The notes beneath the pieces were generated by a model. It ran no database searches. It had not been told where the DNA came from and worked only from the letters and a program-made list of their open reading frames with translations. The translations under genes and the position numbers were made by a program. Positions 9,339-17,057 of a stretch of 33,689 nt of DNA are shown piece after piece. The DNA comes from JBBRHH01 sp038222915 (GTDB taxonomy: Bacteria; Planctomycetota; Phycisphaerae; Tepidisphaerales; Tepidisphaeraceae): NCBI GenBank assembly GCA_038222915.1, contig JBBRHH010000004.1, positions 1-33,689 of the forward strand, read 5' to 3'. Positions within the stretch are counted from its first letter, which is position 1. Each line of letters begins with the position of its first letter.

Positions 9339-9824
9339 TTGAGCGCTGCCGTCCCAACCGTCTTTTTCCGAGCGACCGCGCCGGCCAGGCTCTCTTTCCG
9401 CGCCCGCGCTCTGGCGCTTGCAATCTCAACGATCTGCATCGCCCTCTTGATCACCGCCGCACGTCTGTCACCCAGCGCCACCGGTATCAGCACACATACT
9501 GGTCTAGGCCTCGCGCCCTGTCAGTTCGAAATTCGCACCGGCCTCCCCTGTCCCACCTGTGGAATGACCACCAGCTTCGCCTGGTTTGTCCGCGGCAACA
9601 TCCCCGCCAGCTTTTATGTTCAGCCCATGGGCGCCGTCCTCGCCCTGCTCGCTGCCATGACCTTCTGGGCCGCCGCCTGCATCGCGCTCACCGGCCGACC
9701 CTTTCATCGCCTCCTCAGCCTCGTCCGATTCCCGTACTACCTAGTGCCACTGTTCGCCGGGTTCGTCATTGGATGGGCCTGGAAAATATATATCCATCTG
9801 CACCACGCCGACGGCTGGCACTGA
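9339..9824 (+). CDS. DUF2752 family membrane protein
   Basis: 161 aa with a TTG start; no ATG or GTG is available before the conserved core. Three hydrophobic segments are visible at about 24-43, 97-117 and 130-149. The motif GLPCPTCGMTTSF (CPTCG at 71-75) followed by GN.PASFYVQPMGAVLAL is the diagnostic core of DUF2752. The function of that family is unknown; the paired cysteines could bind metal or be redox active (inference). It is 18 bases ahead of a lipoprotein gene with a good Shine-Dalgarno and so probably begins a three-gene transcript. Confidence 0.8.
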   Translation: MSAAVPTVFFRATAPARLSFRARALALAISTICIALLITAARLSPSATGISTHTGLGLAPCQFEIRTGLPCPTCGMTTSFAWFVRGNIPASFYVQPMGAVLALLAAMTFWAAACIALTGRPFHRLLSLVRFPYYLVPLFAGFVIGWAWKIYIHLHHADGWH

Positions 9825-9842
9825 CCTCCTGGAGTTGCACCC

Positions 9843-10532
9843 ATGAACCGACACCCTGGTCGACCGGCAACAACCGGCCTGATACTCCTGCTAGCTTTTC
9901 TCGGCGTCGGCGGCTGCACGCCGCTGGGCTACCTCGCCTCCAAGGCGCTTCCCGATGTTCAAAACCCGCCGCCCGCCAGATATCACGGACTCGCCGGACA
10001 AACCTGCGCCATCATGGTTTGGGCCGATCAAGGCGTGCGCGCCGACTTCGGCACCGTTCGCGGCGATATCGCCGGAACGCTCCAGCAACTCATGGCCGCC
10101 GCCGCCAAAGACGAACACACCAAGGAATATCTGGGCGGCGTGCAGTTTCCATTCCCCGCCAGCTCCGTCGTCCGATTTCAGGATGACAACCCGCAACTCG
10201 CCCAGCTCCCGGTAACGGATCTGGCCCTGAAACTCGGGATACCCAAGCTCTCCCGCCTGATCTACATCGAGATCGAAGAATTCCAAACCCGCTATGCCAA
10301 CTCGCGCGAACTCTTCCGCGGATCGGCCAAAGTCTCGCTCAAGGTCGTTGAGATCACCGGCGACAAGGCGAAAGTTGCCTTCGAAGAATCGCATGTCAGC
10401 GTCCTCTATCCCAAAAACGGCGCCGAGGCCATTCCCGGTTCAGACAAGATCAACGACCAGTACATTTACAACGGCACCATCTTCGAGCTCTGCAACACCC
10501 TCGGTGCACGATTCTCTGAACCCACGGAATAA
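9843..10532 (+). CDS. Hypothetical lipoprotein (first of a tandem pair)
   Basis: 229 aa, with GGAG about ten bases before the ATG. A lipoprotein signal peptide ends in the lipobox GVGGC, so Cys25 would be lipidated. The mature part is alpha/beta with no motif I recognise: VWADQGVRADFGTVRGDIA near the N-terminus, then IYIEIEEFQTRY and SAKVSLKVVEITGDKAKVAFEE. The last blocks resemble the following gene product in spacing and pattern, which suggests an ancient duplication. It is probably a periplasm-facing envelope protein. No function is assigned. Confidence 0.75.
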   Translation: MNRHPGRPATTGLILLLAFLGVGGCTPLGYLASKALPDVQNPPPARYHGLAGQTCAIMVWADQGVRADFGTVRGDIAGTLQQLMAAAAKDEHTKEYLGGVQFPFPASSVVRFQDDNPQLAQLPVTDLALKLGIPKLSRLIYIEIEEFQTRYANSRELFRGSAKVSLKVVEITGDKAKVAFEESHVSVLYPKNGAEAIPGSDKINDQYIYNGTIFELCNTLGARFSEPTE

Positions 10533-10535
10533 CCG

Positions 10536-11126
10536 ATGCGATATTTGTTTCTTTTCGCGATTCTCGCAGGCATGTCCGGCTGCAACATTCTCGGCGCCGG
10601 CGGTGTCATCAGCGAAAAGGTATTCGGCAATCCGAATAAGAAAGCAGTTTACGTTCCGCTAAAGACCGATCCCCTCGTCGTCCTCGTGGAGCGCGCTTCA
10701 CCCACCGTCATGAGTTCCGAAGACGCCGAGCGCCTCGCATCGCTGATCCAGACCCAGTTAAAGGATCACGAAGTTGCCCCCATCGTCGACTCGGCCGCCC
10801 TCATCGACCTCCGAACCGCATCTTCAATCGCCGCCCGGGAAAAGTACGCCAATATGTCCCCCGCTGAAAAAGGGCAGGCCGTTCACGCAAAACAGGTCCT
10901 GTTCGTGAAAATGGATCAGTATCAGGCCAGGGAAGTCATCGGCGGCTCGCCAAGCATTCGCGCCCACGGCTGGGTACACATTGTCGACGTCTCCACGGGC
11001 AAAGACCGCTGGCCCGACACCTTCGAAGGCCACCAAGTCGAATCGCACGGCGGCATGGACACCAACGACGTCCCCATCGAACTGCTCGCCACCCAGATCG
11101 CCCGCCTGTTTTACCAGTGGGATTGA
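10536..11126 (+). CDS. Hypothetical lipoprotein (second of a tandem pair)
   Basis: 196 aa; starts three bases after the previous stop, so translation is probably coupled. Its short lipoprotein signal peptide ends MSGC (Cys16). The mature protein has VLVERASPTVMSSEDAERL, an NTP-independent-looking alpha/beta pattern, then LFVKMDQYQAREV and AHGWVHIVDVSTGKDRW. These align by eye with LIYIEIEEFQTRY and the following strands of the upstream lipoprotein, and both end in a similar helix (ELLATQIARLF versus ELCNTLGARF). It is likely a partner in the same envelope assembly. No known family recognised. Confidence 0.75.
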   Translation: MRYLFLFAILAGMSGCNILGAGGVISEKVFGNPNKKAVYVPLKTDPLVVLVERASPTVMSSEDAERLASLIQTQLKDHEVAPIVDSAALIDLRTASSIAAREKYANMSPAEKGQAVHAKQVLFVKMDQYQAREVIGGSPSIRAHGWVHIVDVSTGKDRWPDTFEGHQVESHGGMDTNDVPIELLATQIARLFYQWD

Positions 11127-11132
11127 CCATCA

Positions 11133-11990
11133 TCACTTCTGGCGGCGCTGTCGCGTAGCTTCGAAAAGCATGATCGCGGCCGCATTCGAAGCGTTCAGCG
11201 AATCCACCGCAACGCCCTTCATCGGAATCGTCACACACCCTGTCGTGCCAGCCGCCTCACGCCAGAGCGCGTCAACGCCCCGATCCTCCGCACCAATCAC
11301 CAGCGCCACAGGTCCAGCGAGATCAACGCTCGTGTAATCGAGCGTCGCCTCAGGCGTCGCAACAATGATGCGTGCATTGCGATTCTTCAGAAACCGAAGA
11401 ATGTCGCCCGACGGCGCACTAATCACCGGCACAACAAACACCGCCGCCGTACTGGCCCGGATGGCATTGGGATTAAACGCATCCACATTAGCATCCGCCG
11501 CGAACACCCCCCACGCACCGGCCGCATCCGCACTACGCACCATCGCCCCAAGATTGCCCGGCTTCTCCGTTCCCGCGGCAACAACCCAAAGGTCCGTCGG
11601 CCAGCAATCCTTGCGAAGCGCCGTCGCCCTCTCAGCCAGTGTCTCCAGCTCCCAGCGCGGCTGCTGAAATACAGCAACCAGCCCCTCAGGCTTCTCGCAG
11701 TACGTCATCTTCTCCAGCAACCCAGGCGGCACGTCAAAAGCAGCCGCATGTGCCGCTTTGTCTTGAATATCCGGCAACTCACGAAGCAGCTCGCCCCACG
11801 ACCGCCCGAGAATAGTCGCACAGAAAAACAACTCCTCCATCCAAAGCCCGGCCGCCAGCGCCCGCCCCACTTCGCGCATCCCCTCGGCCACAAAAAGCCC
11901 ACTCTCGCGCCGATCGCGATGCTTGCGCAAACGAACAACCGCCTTCACACGCGGATTGTCAGCACTACTAAGTCGAAGCGGCTCTCGCAT
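11133..11990 (-). CDS. SpoU/TrmH-family RNA 2'-O-ribose methyltransferase
   Basis: 285 aa. The N-terminal substrate-binding domain (NPRVKAVVRLRKHRDRRESG, FVAEGMREVGRAL) is followed by a trefoil-knot SPOUT domain with all three motifs. Motif 1 is EKPGNLGAMVRSADAAG (the usual N..R carries the catalytic Arg), motif 2 VALVIGAEDRGV and motif 3 IPMKGVAVDSLNASNAAAI. It methylates a ribose 2'-OH in rRNA or tRNA using SAM in the cytoplasm; the exact nucleotide cannot be told from sequence. It is convergent with the lipoprotein pair, six bases between stops. Confidence 0.9.
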   Translation of the reverse strand: MREPLRLSSADNPRVKAVVRLRKHRDRRESGLFVAEGMREVGRALAAGLWMEELFFCATILGRSWGELLRELPDIQDKAAHAAAFDVPPGLLEKMTYCEKPEGLVAVFQQPRWELETLAERATALRKDCWPTDLWVVAAGTEKPGNLGAMVRSADAAGAWGVFAADANVDAFNPNAIRASTAAVFVVPVISAPSGDILRFLKNRNARIIVATPEATLDYTSVDLAGPVALVIGAEDRGVDALWREAAGTTGCVTIPMKGVAVDSLNASNAAAIMLFEATRQRRQK

Positions 11991-12151
11991 GACGGCATGT
12001 TACACAGACTTGGGGAAGTCCAAAAAATGTCAAAAGAGAATCTTGCCGCAACCCACCACCCGCTCCCTCCGATTTCGCCACTGAACCCCCGCTCCTGCAT
12101 TTTCCCGCCCCACCCGCTAACATGTTCCCTCCTTTACCCGGAGCAACCGCA

Positions 12152-13321
12152 ATGATGAAAGTAATTCTCGCCCTGACCACCCTCCTGACCGTCGGCTGCG
12201 CAACCAGCACCAACGGCGCAGACACCGCCGCGCCGGCCGCCAAGGCTGACTCCATGCTCGTCTACGTCGGCACCTATTCCGGCCCCAAGAGCAAGGGCAT
12301 CTACATGATGCATTTCGATCTCGCCACCGGCGCTCTCAGCGCCCCTGAAGTCGCGGCTGAATCTTCCAATCCCTCCTTCCTCGCCCTCCACCCAAGCAAG
12401 AAATACCTCTACGCGGTCAACGAATATTGGTCCAACAAGGCCGGCGACGTCAGCGCCTACTCCATCGGCGACGGCGGCAAGCTCACTCTCCTCAACACCC
12501 AGACCGCCGGCGGCAACGGCCCCTGCTTCATCTCCATCGATTCCACCGGCACCAACGCCCTCGTCGCCAACTACGGCGGCGGCAATATCTCCTGCGTCCG
12601 TATCGAGAAAGACGGCAAGCTCGGCGAACAATCCACCTTCATCCAGCACAAAGGCACCGGCGGCGATCCCAAGCGCCAGGACGCACCCCACGCCCACTGC
12701 ATCCTCCCCGACCCCGCCAACAAGTTCGTCCTCGCCAACGACCTCGGCCTCGACAAAGTCCTCGTCTATAAGTTCGACGCCTCCAAAGGCACCCTCACCC
12801 CCAACGACCCGCCCGCCGGCATTAGCCCTCCCGCCTCGGGCCCACGCCATCTCGCCTTCTCCAACGACGGCAAATTCGCCTATGTCTGCAACGAGATGGC
12901 CTCCACCGTCACCGTCTTCACCTACGACGCCGAACACGGCGCGCTCAACGCCATTCAAACCCTCTCCATGCTCCCGCCCGATTTTCAGGATAAGGAACAC
13001 AATTCCGCCGCCGAAATCGCCGTCCACCCCAACGGCAAATTCGTCTACGCCTCCAATCGCGGCCACAACAGCATCGTCATCTACAGCATCGACCCCGCCA
13101 CCGGGAAGCTCACCGTCGTCGGCCACCAATCCACTCAGGGCAAGTCACCGCGTAACTTTGCCATCGACCCCACAGGCACATACATGATCGCCGCCAACCA
13201 GGAATCCAACAACATCGTCACCTTCCGCATCGACGCCAAAACCGGCGAGCTCAAACCGATCGGCACCTCCATCGAGTTGCAGGCCCCCGTCTGCATCACC
13301 TTCGTCCCGGCAACGCACTAA
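12152..13321 (+). CDS. Lipoprotein of the 6-phosphogluconolactonase (YbhE-type) beta-propeller family
   Basis: 389 aa from ATG 12152, eight bases after GGAG (12140-12143); an in-frame ATG at 12122 lacks a ribosome site. A lipobox TVGC puts the lipidated residue at Cys16, so this copy is exported, unlike the cytosolic enzyme PgL. Blades are visible as repeats of the kind YVGTYSGPKSKGIY, FLALHPSKKYLYAVNEY, GPRHLAFSNDGKFAYVCNE, AEIAVHPNGKFVYASNRG and PRNFAIDPTGTYMIAANQ, which match the seven-bladed lactonase family (PF10282). It probably hydrolyses a sugar lactone or acts as a periplasmic propeller; the location makes phosphogluconolactone an unlikely substrate (inference). Confidence 0.88.
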   Translation: MMKVILALTTLLTVGCATSTNGADTAAPAAKADSMLVYVGTYSGPKSKGIYMMHFDLATGALSAPEVAAESSNPSFLALHPSKKYLYAVNEYWSNKAGDVSAYSIGDGGKLTLLNTQTAGGNGPCFISIDSTGTNALVANYGGGNISCVRIEKDGKLGEQSTFIQHKGTGGDPKRQDAPHAHCILPDPANKFVLANDLGLDKVLVYKFDASKGTLTPNDPPAGISPPASGPRHLAFSNDGKFAYVCNEMASTVTVFTYDAEHGALNAIQTLSMLPPDFQDKEHNSAAEIAVHPNGKFVYASNRGHNSIVIYSIDPATGKLTVVGHQSTQGKSPRNFAIDPTGTYMIAANQESNNIVTFRIDAKTGELKPIGTSIELQAPVCITFVPATH

Positions 13322-13349
13322 ATCAGATGTAAAAGTTTCAAGGGGCCAT

Positions 13350-14003
13350 ATGAACAGCAAATCGCCGCCCATCGATCAGGAGCCAAGATGGCCGGCCATC
13401 ATCGCCTGCCTCGCCATGGGCGGGCTCTATCTCTCATTGCCCAAATTCCTCTCCATCGGCCCACGCTGGCTCCCGCTGGTCGTCATCGTCATCCTCCTGA
13501 TCCCCACCGTCATCGCCCACCGTCGCGGCGCAGATAGGCTCAACTGCACCCTCGGCCACATCCTGGCCGGCGTCCTCACCCTCTTCATGCTCTGGTCCCT
13601 CTTCTTCCTCATCAAAGCCCTGCCCGAGCACAAGGAGCCGCCCGTTCTCCTCATGCGCTCCGCCTTCGCCCTCTGGATCACCAACATCCTCGTCTTCGCT
13701 TCCTGGTATTGGCGCCTCGACGCCGGCGGCCCCCACAGCCGCGACAAAACCCCAGGCCACACCGAAGGCGACTTCCTCTTCCCACAGATGGTCGCCCCGC
13801 AGGAAGACCTCCCCGAAGGTCAGAAGCCCTGGTCCCCCATGTTCGTCGATTACCTCTTCCTCGCCTTCAACACCAGCACCGCCTTCTCCCCTACCGACAC
13901 GCCCGTCCTGTCGCGCTGGGCCAAGGTCCTCACCATGATTCAATCCATGATTTCCCTCACCGTAGTCGCCCTGCTCGCCGCCCGCGCCGTCAATATGCTT
14001 TAA
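13350..14003 (+). CDS. Hypothetical multi-pass membrane protein
   Basis: 217 aa with hydrophobic segments at about 14-32, 38-58, 68-90, 100-120 and 190-215. Between the last two is a re-entrant-looking stretch, DYLFLAFNTSTAFSPTDTPV, followed by an amphipathic linker and the final helix SLTVVALLAARAVNML. This layout (pore-loop-like segment then inner helix) recalls small ion-channel-like bacterial membrane proteins of DUF1345 type, but there is no potassium-selectivity TVGYG motif and the resemblance is only by eye. It has a start close to the lactonase gene (28 bases) and overlaps the convergent metallophosphoesterase by four bases. Confidence 0.75.
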   Translation: MNSKSPPIDQEPRWPAIIACLAMGGLYLSLPKFLSIGPRWLPLVVIVILLIPTVIAHRRGADRLNCTLGHILAGVLTLFMLWSLFFLIKALPEHKEPPVLLMRSAFALWITNILVFASWYWRLDAGGPHSRDKTPGHTEGDFLFPQMVAPQEDLPEGQKPWSPMFVDYLFLAFNTSTAFSPTDTPVLSRWAKVLTMIQSMISLTVVALLAARAVNML

Positions 14004-15163
14004 CCCATCGATCGGAGGGTCAGATGCAAAATCTCCGCAGGCGCATTGATCCGCAATGGAAACCAGTTTCCAACGCCGTTGGAAACCACCAGGGCATCAG
14101 CCCCCTTCCGATAAAGCCCCGACCAATACCGGAACATCGCCGGCCCGCACCCCAGCCTCTCATTGAGCATCAGTTGCCCGCCATGCGTATGTCCCGCAAG
14201 CGTCAGCGGAAACCCCTGCTTTGCCGCATGATCGAACGCATGCGGATGATGCGCCATCATGATTGGAAACGCTCCCTCTCTCGGATTCATCCGCTTGATC
14301 AGCGTCTCCAACTTCTTTTCCTCGTGCTCCCATCCCACCCCAAACAGGTCCACATGTCCCTGCGACAACTGCACGGGCATCATCTGATCCACCAGCAGCG
14401 GCACGCCACCCCGCCGCACTCCACTGATAAAGTCATAGGCCGAATCCACCAGATCGTGGTTCCCGATGCACATCGCCAGCGCCCGGCCTGGGTCCAGCCG
14501 CCGTACAAAATCCAAAGCCCCGGGCAAATCCGAAACCGAATAATCGATCAAGTCCCCAGTCAGCAAAACCAGATCCGCCCGAAGCTGATTGGTTGCCTCG
14601 GCCACATCGCGCAGCATCTTCGCATTCGTAAACCGCCCGACATGAATATCGCTCACATGCGCGATGGTCAGCCCGTCCAGCTCGCGCGGCAAAGCGGCCA
14701 GTGGCACATCCATCCGCCGCACCCGGAAAGTCCCAAGCTGCTTCATTCCAGCCAGAACACCGCCACCCAGAAGAATCGGCGGCACCGCCACACCAGCCGC
14801 CGCCAACATCTGCCGACGGGTCAGTCCATCCGTCACCGGCTCGCGCACGACTGGCTTCCCCCGCATCCGCAGCAGCATCTTCCCAAGGATTTCCAGCAAG
14901 CCATGCCCCACCGCCGTCACCGGCAAAACCAGCAAGTGCCAGAGAAAGATGCAGGCCACAATCGGCGCGGGCACAAATCCATTTCGCAGGATTCGAATCT
15001 GCACGATCCACATCAACAGGCAGGCCAGTTGTGTACTGACAAAAACCCCCAACAGGAACCGCCACACGCGCGAGATCGGCAAGTGCCGCAGCCGCCGGTC
15101 GGCCCACAGCCACCACACCACATCAAGCGAAGCCAGAACAAGAAAAAGTATTCGAAAGAACAT
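14000..15163 (-). CDS. Membrane-anchored calcineurin-like metallophosphoesterase
   Basis: 387 aa. The N-terminal 115 residues carry about three membrane helices (ILFLVLASLDVVWWLW, FLLGVFVSTQLACLLMW, VACIFLWHLLVLPVTAV), then a TRRQMLAAAGVAVPPILLGG stretch that looks like an internal Tat-like or fourth segment. The catalytic domain has every metal motif: HVSDIHVG (Asp172, His174), LTGDLIDYS, IGNHD, AHHPHAFD and AGHTHGGQ. This is the YkuE-like integral-membrane phosphoesterase type. It acts on a phosphoester or a lipid/nucleotide pyrophosphate outside the cytoplasm; the substrate is unknown. Confidence 0.9.
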   Translation of the reverse strand: MFFRILFLVLASLDVVWWLWADRRLRHLPISRVWRFLLGVFVSTQLACLLMWIVQIRILRNGFVPAPIVACIFLWHLLVLPVTAVGHGLLEILGKMLLRMRGKPVVREPVTDGLTRRQMLAAAGVAVPPILLGGGVLAGMKQLGTFRVRRMDVPLAALPRELDGLTIAHVSDIHVGRFTNAKMLRDVAEATNQLRADLVLLTGDLIDYSVSDLPGALDFVRRLDPGRALAMCIGNHDLVDSAYDFISGVRRGGVPLLVDQMMPVQLSQGHVDLFGVGWEHEEKKLETLIKRMNPREGAFPIMMAHHPHAFDHAAKQGFPLTLAGHTHGGQLMLNERLGCGPAMFRYWSGLYRKGADALVVSNGVGNWFPLRINAPAEILHLTLRSMG

Positions 15164-15326
15164 CGATGTCCCGAAATCCTCAAGGGCGTTTCGTGCCCAT
15201 CAAAGCCCAATCATAGCAGTTCGACCGGTCATGCTCCTACGAACGCACCACCTTCTGGTTCCATCGGCCAGAATCAAAACAGCCAACCTTGCCCCCGCCC
15301 GGCCGCCGCCTATACTCACGGCCACT

Positions 15327-15839
15327 TTGCCACGTGTCATCCTTATTATCGGCTTGTTCGCCCTGCTTCCAGGCTGCGCCCAGCAAACGCTCACCGTCAC
15401 GAGCGATCCGCCCGGCGCGGTCGTCATCCTCAACGACCAGGAAGTCGGCCGCACCCCCTTCACCCGCGACTTCACTTGGTACGGCCCCTACGACGTGATC
15501 ATCCGCCGCGACGGCTACGAAACCATCAAAACCTGCCAGGACATGCGCTCCCCCTTCTACATGCAGCCGCCCTTGGATCTCTTCGCCGAAATGGCCGGCA
15601 CACACGACCACCACAACTGGCATTTCAAAATGCACCCCATGGCCACTCAGCCAAGCGAGCCCGCGCTCCTCGCCCGCGCCGATCAAATGCACGGCATTCT
15701 TCAATCCAGCGACTTCACCCGCGCCGCCTCCCAACCCACCACTCGCTCCACCACAAAATCCTCCACCCGCCCCTCAAAACACCCCGCAACCTCCCCCGCC
15801 ACGGCGCCTACAATTGCTCCCGCTCCAACGATCCCATAG
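15327..15839 (+). CDS. PEGA-domain lipoprotein
   Basis: 170 aa from a TTG that gives an ideal lipoprotein signal (lipobox LPGC, Cys17). An in-frame ATG at 15231 would give 202 aa with an over-long n-region and leave only 67 bases to the divergent gene. Directly after the Cys comes a PEGA domain: LTVTSDPPGAVVILNDQ, EVGRTPFTRDF, DVIIRRDGYET. PEGA domains are surface or envelope beta-modules often anchored in the outer membrane. The C-terminal 60 residues are Thr/Pro/Ser-rich and repetitive, typical of a cell-wall-spanning linker or simply low complexity. The start is uncertain. Confidence 0.75.
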   Translation: MPRVILIIGLFALLPGCAQQTLTVTSDPPGAVVILNDQEVGRTPFTRDFTWYGPYDVIIRRDGYETIKTCQDMRSPFYMQPPLDLFAEMAGTHDHHNWHFKMHPMATQPSEPALLARADQMHGILQSSDFTRAASQPTTRSTTKSSTRPSKHPATSPATAPTIAPAPTIP

Positions 15840-15877
15840 CATCCCCTCTACCACCGCACCCGCCCCGAGCGCGGCGT

Positions 15878-15893
15878 GGTTGCTTCAGCAACC
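15878..15893 (+). terminator. Hairpin after the PEGA gene, possible weak terminator
   Basis: GGTTGC (15878-15883), loop TTCA, GCAACC (15888-15893): a perfect 6-bp stem 38 bases past the stop. There is no T tract, so termination is uncertain; it may only protect the mRNA end. Confidence 0.3.
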
Positions 15894-16013
15894 CTGGTCC
15901 AACCCACCCCACCAGCCGGAAACCATCACATCGTGCAAAACGCTCCACCACCGACCTCACCCGCCCACAGCGCATCCGCCCGCGTCAGGAAGCGCAAGGA
16001 AATGCGCAGCATT

Positions 16014-16075
16014 GTCGCGTACCCGCGACCGAGCGCAGCGAAGTCCTGAAGCACTCCGGCCTCGCGCAGCGAGGC
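16014..16075. repeat. Cluster of short perfect hairpins, REP-like
   Basis: GTCGCG (16014-16019) pairs with CGCGAC (16024-16029) across TACC, and GCCTCGC (16059-16065) pairs with GCGAGGC (16069-16075) across GCA. Just upstream, GCGCA/TGCGC can also pair. Such runs, with GAGCGCAGCGAAG-like text between, resemble the dispersed extragenic palindromes of many high-GC genomes. Whether this one is repeated elsewhere cannot be seen here. Confidence 0.45.
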
Positions 16076-16158
16076 GACGCCCAAGGCTCCGTCCAACAAT
16101 GCCACACCCAACGAGACCCCCAACGTCCCTCTCGAACACGCAAATTCCGAAATACCCG

Positions 16159-16188
16159 TTGACAGAATCCTAACATTCGGCGTACAAT
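16159..16188 (+). promoter_or_regulatory. Near-consensus sigma-70 promoter
   Basis: TTGACA (16159-16164), an 18-base spacer, then TACAAT (16183-16188). A strong Shine-Dalgarno AGGAAGGGG (16258-16266) and an ATG (16273) follow, but the frame from that ATG (to 17085) is low-complexity and runs through the repeat elements. It may instead be the distant promoter of mnmG. Confidence 0.55.
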
Positions 16189-16501
16189 CCAGCCAGCAGA
16201 AGCGACCAACTCGGCAGCTCCCGCCGCCGGCAAAATAAACATGCCGGCAAAATCATCAGGAAGGGGTCCACCATGCCCAGGCGAAATCCGCGCACCCACC
16301 ATCATCCAGAATCGCGCGACCAATCCGAGCACGCGAATGCATCGTCTTCGCCAGCCCCGAGCCTGCCTGTCCCCAGCTTGTCGAACGGGTCAAACCAATC
16401 GACCGTGTCGCCACTCTCCCAAACTGCCCACCGCCTGATACATACCGCCTTTTCTCCTGCTCAACTGCTCCACCTTCCACTGCTCCAACCGACCTGTCAG
16501 T

Positions 16502-16668
16502 TAGCAGCCCGTGGTGAAAGTCCCGCGCGGCCAAGCGCAGCGGATTTCGATTGCGGGCAAGGCGAGACGACAAGTCATATTGGCAAGGAAATATGGCGAG
16601 GAGGAGGAACGCAGGCCGCGATCGAAATCCGCAAGCTGGGCCCGCGCGACTTTCACCACGGGCTGCTA
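16502..16668. repeat. 167-base palindromic element (MITE/REP-like)
   Basis: The left arm 16502-16555 begins TAGCAGCCCGTGGTGAAAG and the right arm 16616-16668 ends with its exact complement CTTTCACCACGGGCTGCTA. The arms remain largely complementary over about 54 bases, including CGGATTTCGA on the left and TCGAAATCCG on the right. The centre holds a second perfect hairpin, CATATT (16576-16581) with AATATG (16590-16595). The whole element can fold into a long cruciform. It has no open frame for a transposase. Its outer arms translate to DFHHGL-type peptides on either strand, a likely source of spurious gene calls. Confidence 0.75.
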
Positions 16669-16758
16669 GGGGAGATTCCGGGGAGAAAACAGGGAGATTT
16701 TGTGCAGAAAAGGGGAGAAAAGAGGGAGAAAAAGGGGAGATTTCAGGGAGGGTTTGGG
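16668..16758 (+). repeat. Purine-rich tract of GGGAGA units
   Basis: Immediately after the palindrome the + strand is almost all purine for about 90 bases, with at least six near-copies of GGGAGA or GGGGAGA spaced by A-rich stretches. Several runs of three to four G could support quadruplex or triplex structure. No gene is supported. Confidence 0.55.
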
Positions 16759-17057
16759 GTCGCTTCCAAACGGCAAATCTGCCCTAAACCCCTGTCAATC
16801 CTCAACCCGCGCCAACCAACACAATTTTGCGCACACAGTTCACCAAAACCGCGCCCTTCTTGTTTCCAGTCTCCAGCACCCGACCACGCAATGGGTCCTT
16901 GGGTCTTGGGATTTTGTTTGCCATTGGGCCTTGGTCATTCTGGACCCTTTACTTCGTCGCTCCGTCGCTTCGTCGCTGTCCTCCCCAACTGCCCACCGCC
17001 CCCGCCCCGCCACCTACTCTTTCCCCCCCCTTTCCCGTCACCCCCACCCCATCCCCC

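Larger units (their letters stand above)
15840..17057. other. 1.2-kb gene-free region with hairpins and repeat-like blocks
   Basis: No protein-like gene is visible on either strand; the open frames are low-complexity and change with each repeat block. From left to right it holds a hairpin after the PEGA gene (15878-15893), a hairpin cluster (16014-16075), a strong promoter and Shine-Dalgarno without a credible gene (16159-16275), a segment resembling the common CAGCTTGTCGAA dispersed repeat (near 16376), a 167-base palindromic element, a purine tract, and a stretch with TTGGGTCTTGGGATT and CATTGGGCCTTGG (16899-16940). CAACTGCCCACCGCC-like text occurs near 16423 and again near 16985. It ends in a pyrimidine-rich run before mnmG. 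Confidence 0.7.

Noticed and set aside
13709..16162. Very long open frame (817 codons) on + strand
   Set aside because: It lies opposite the metallophosphoesterase and across the PEGA gene; Pro/Arg/His-rich product typical of a GC-rich shadow frame.
16827..17057. N-terminal extension of mnmG
   Set aside because: Family length and the FAD motif position fit ATG 17058; the extension is pyrimidine-run translation.
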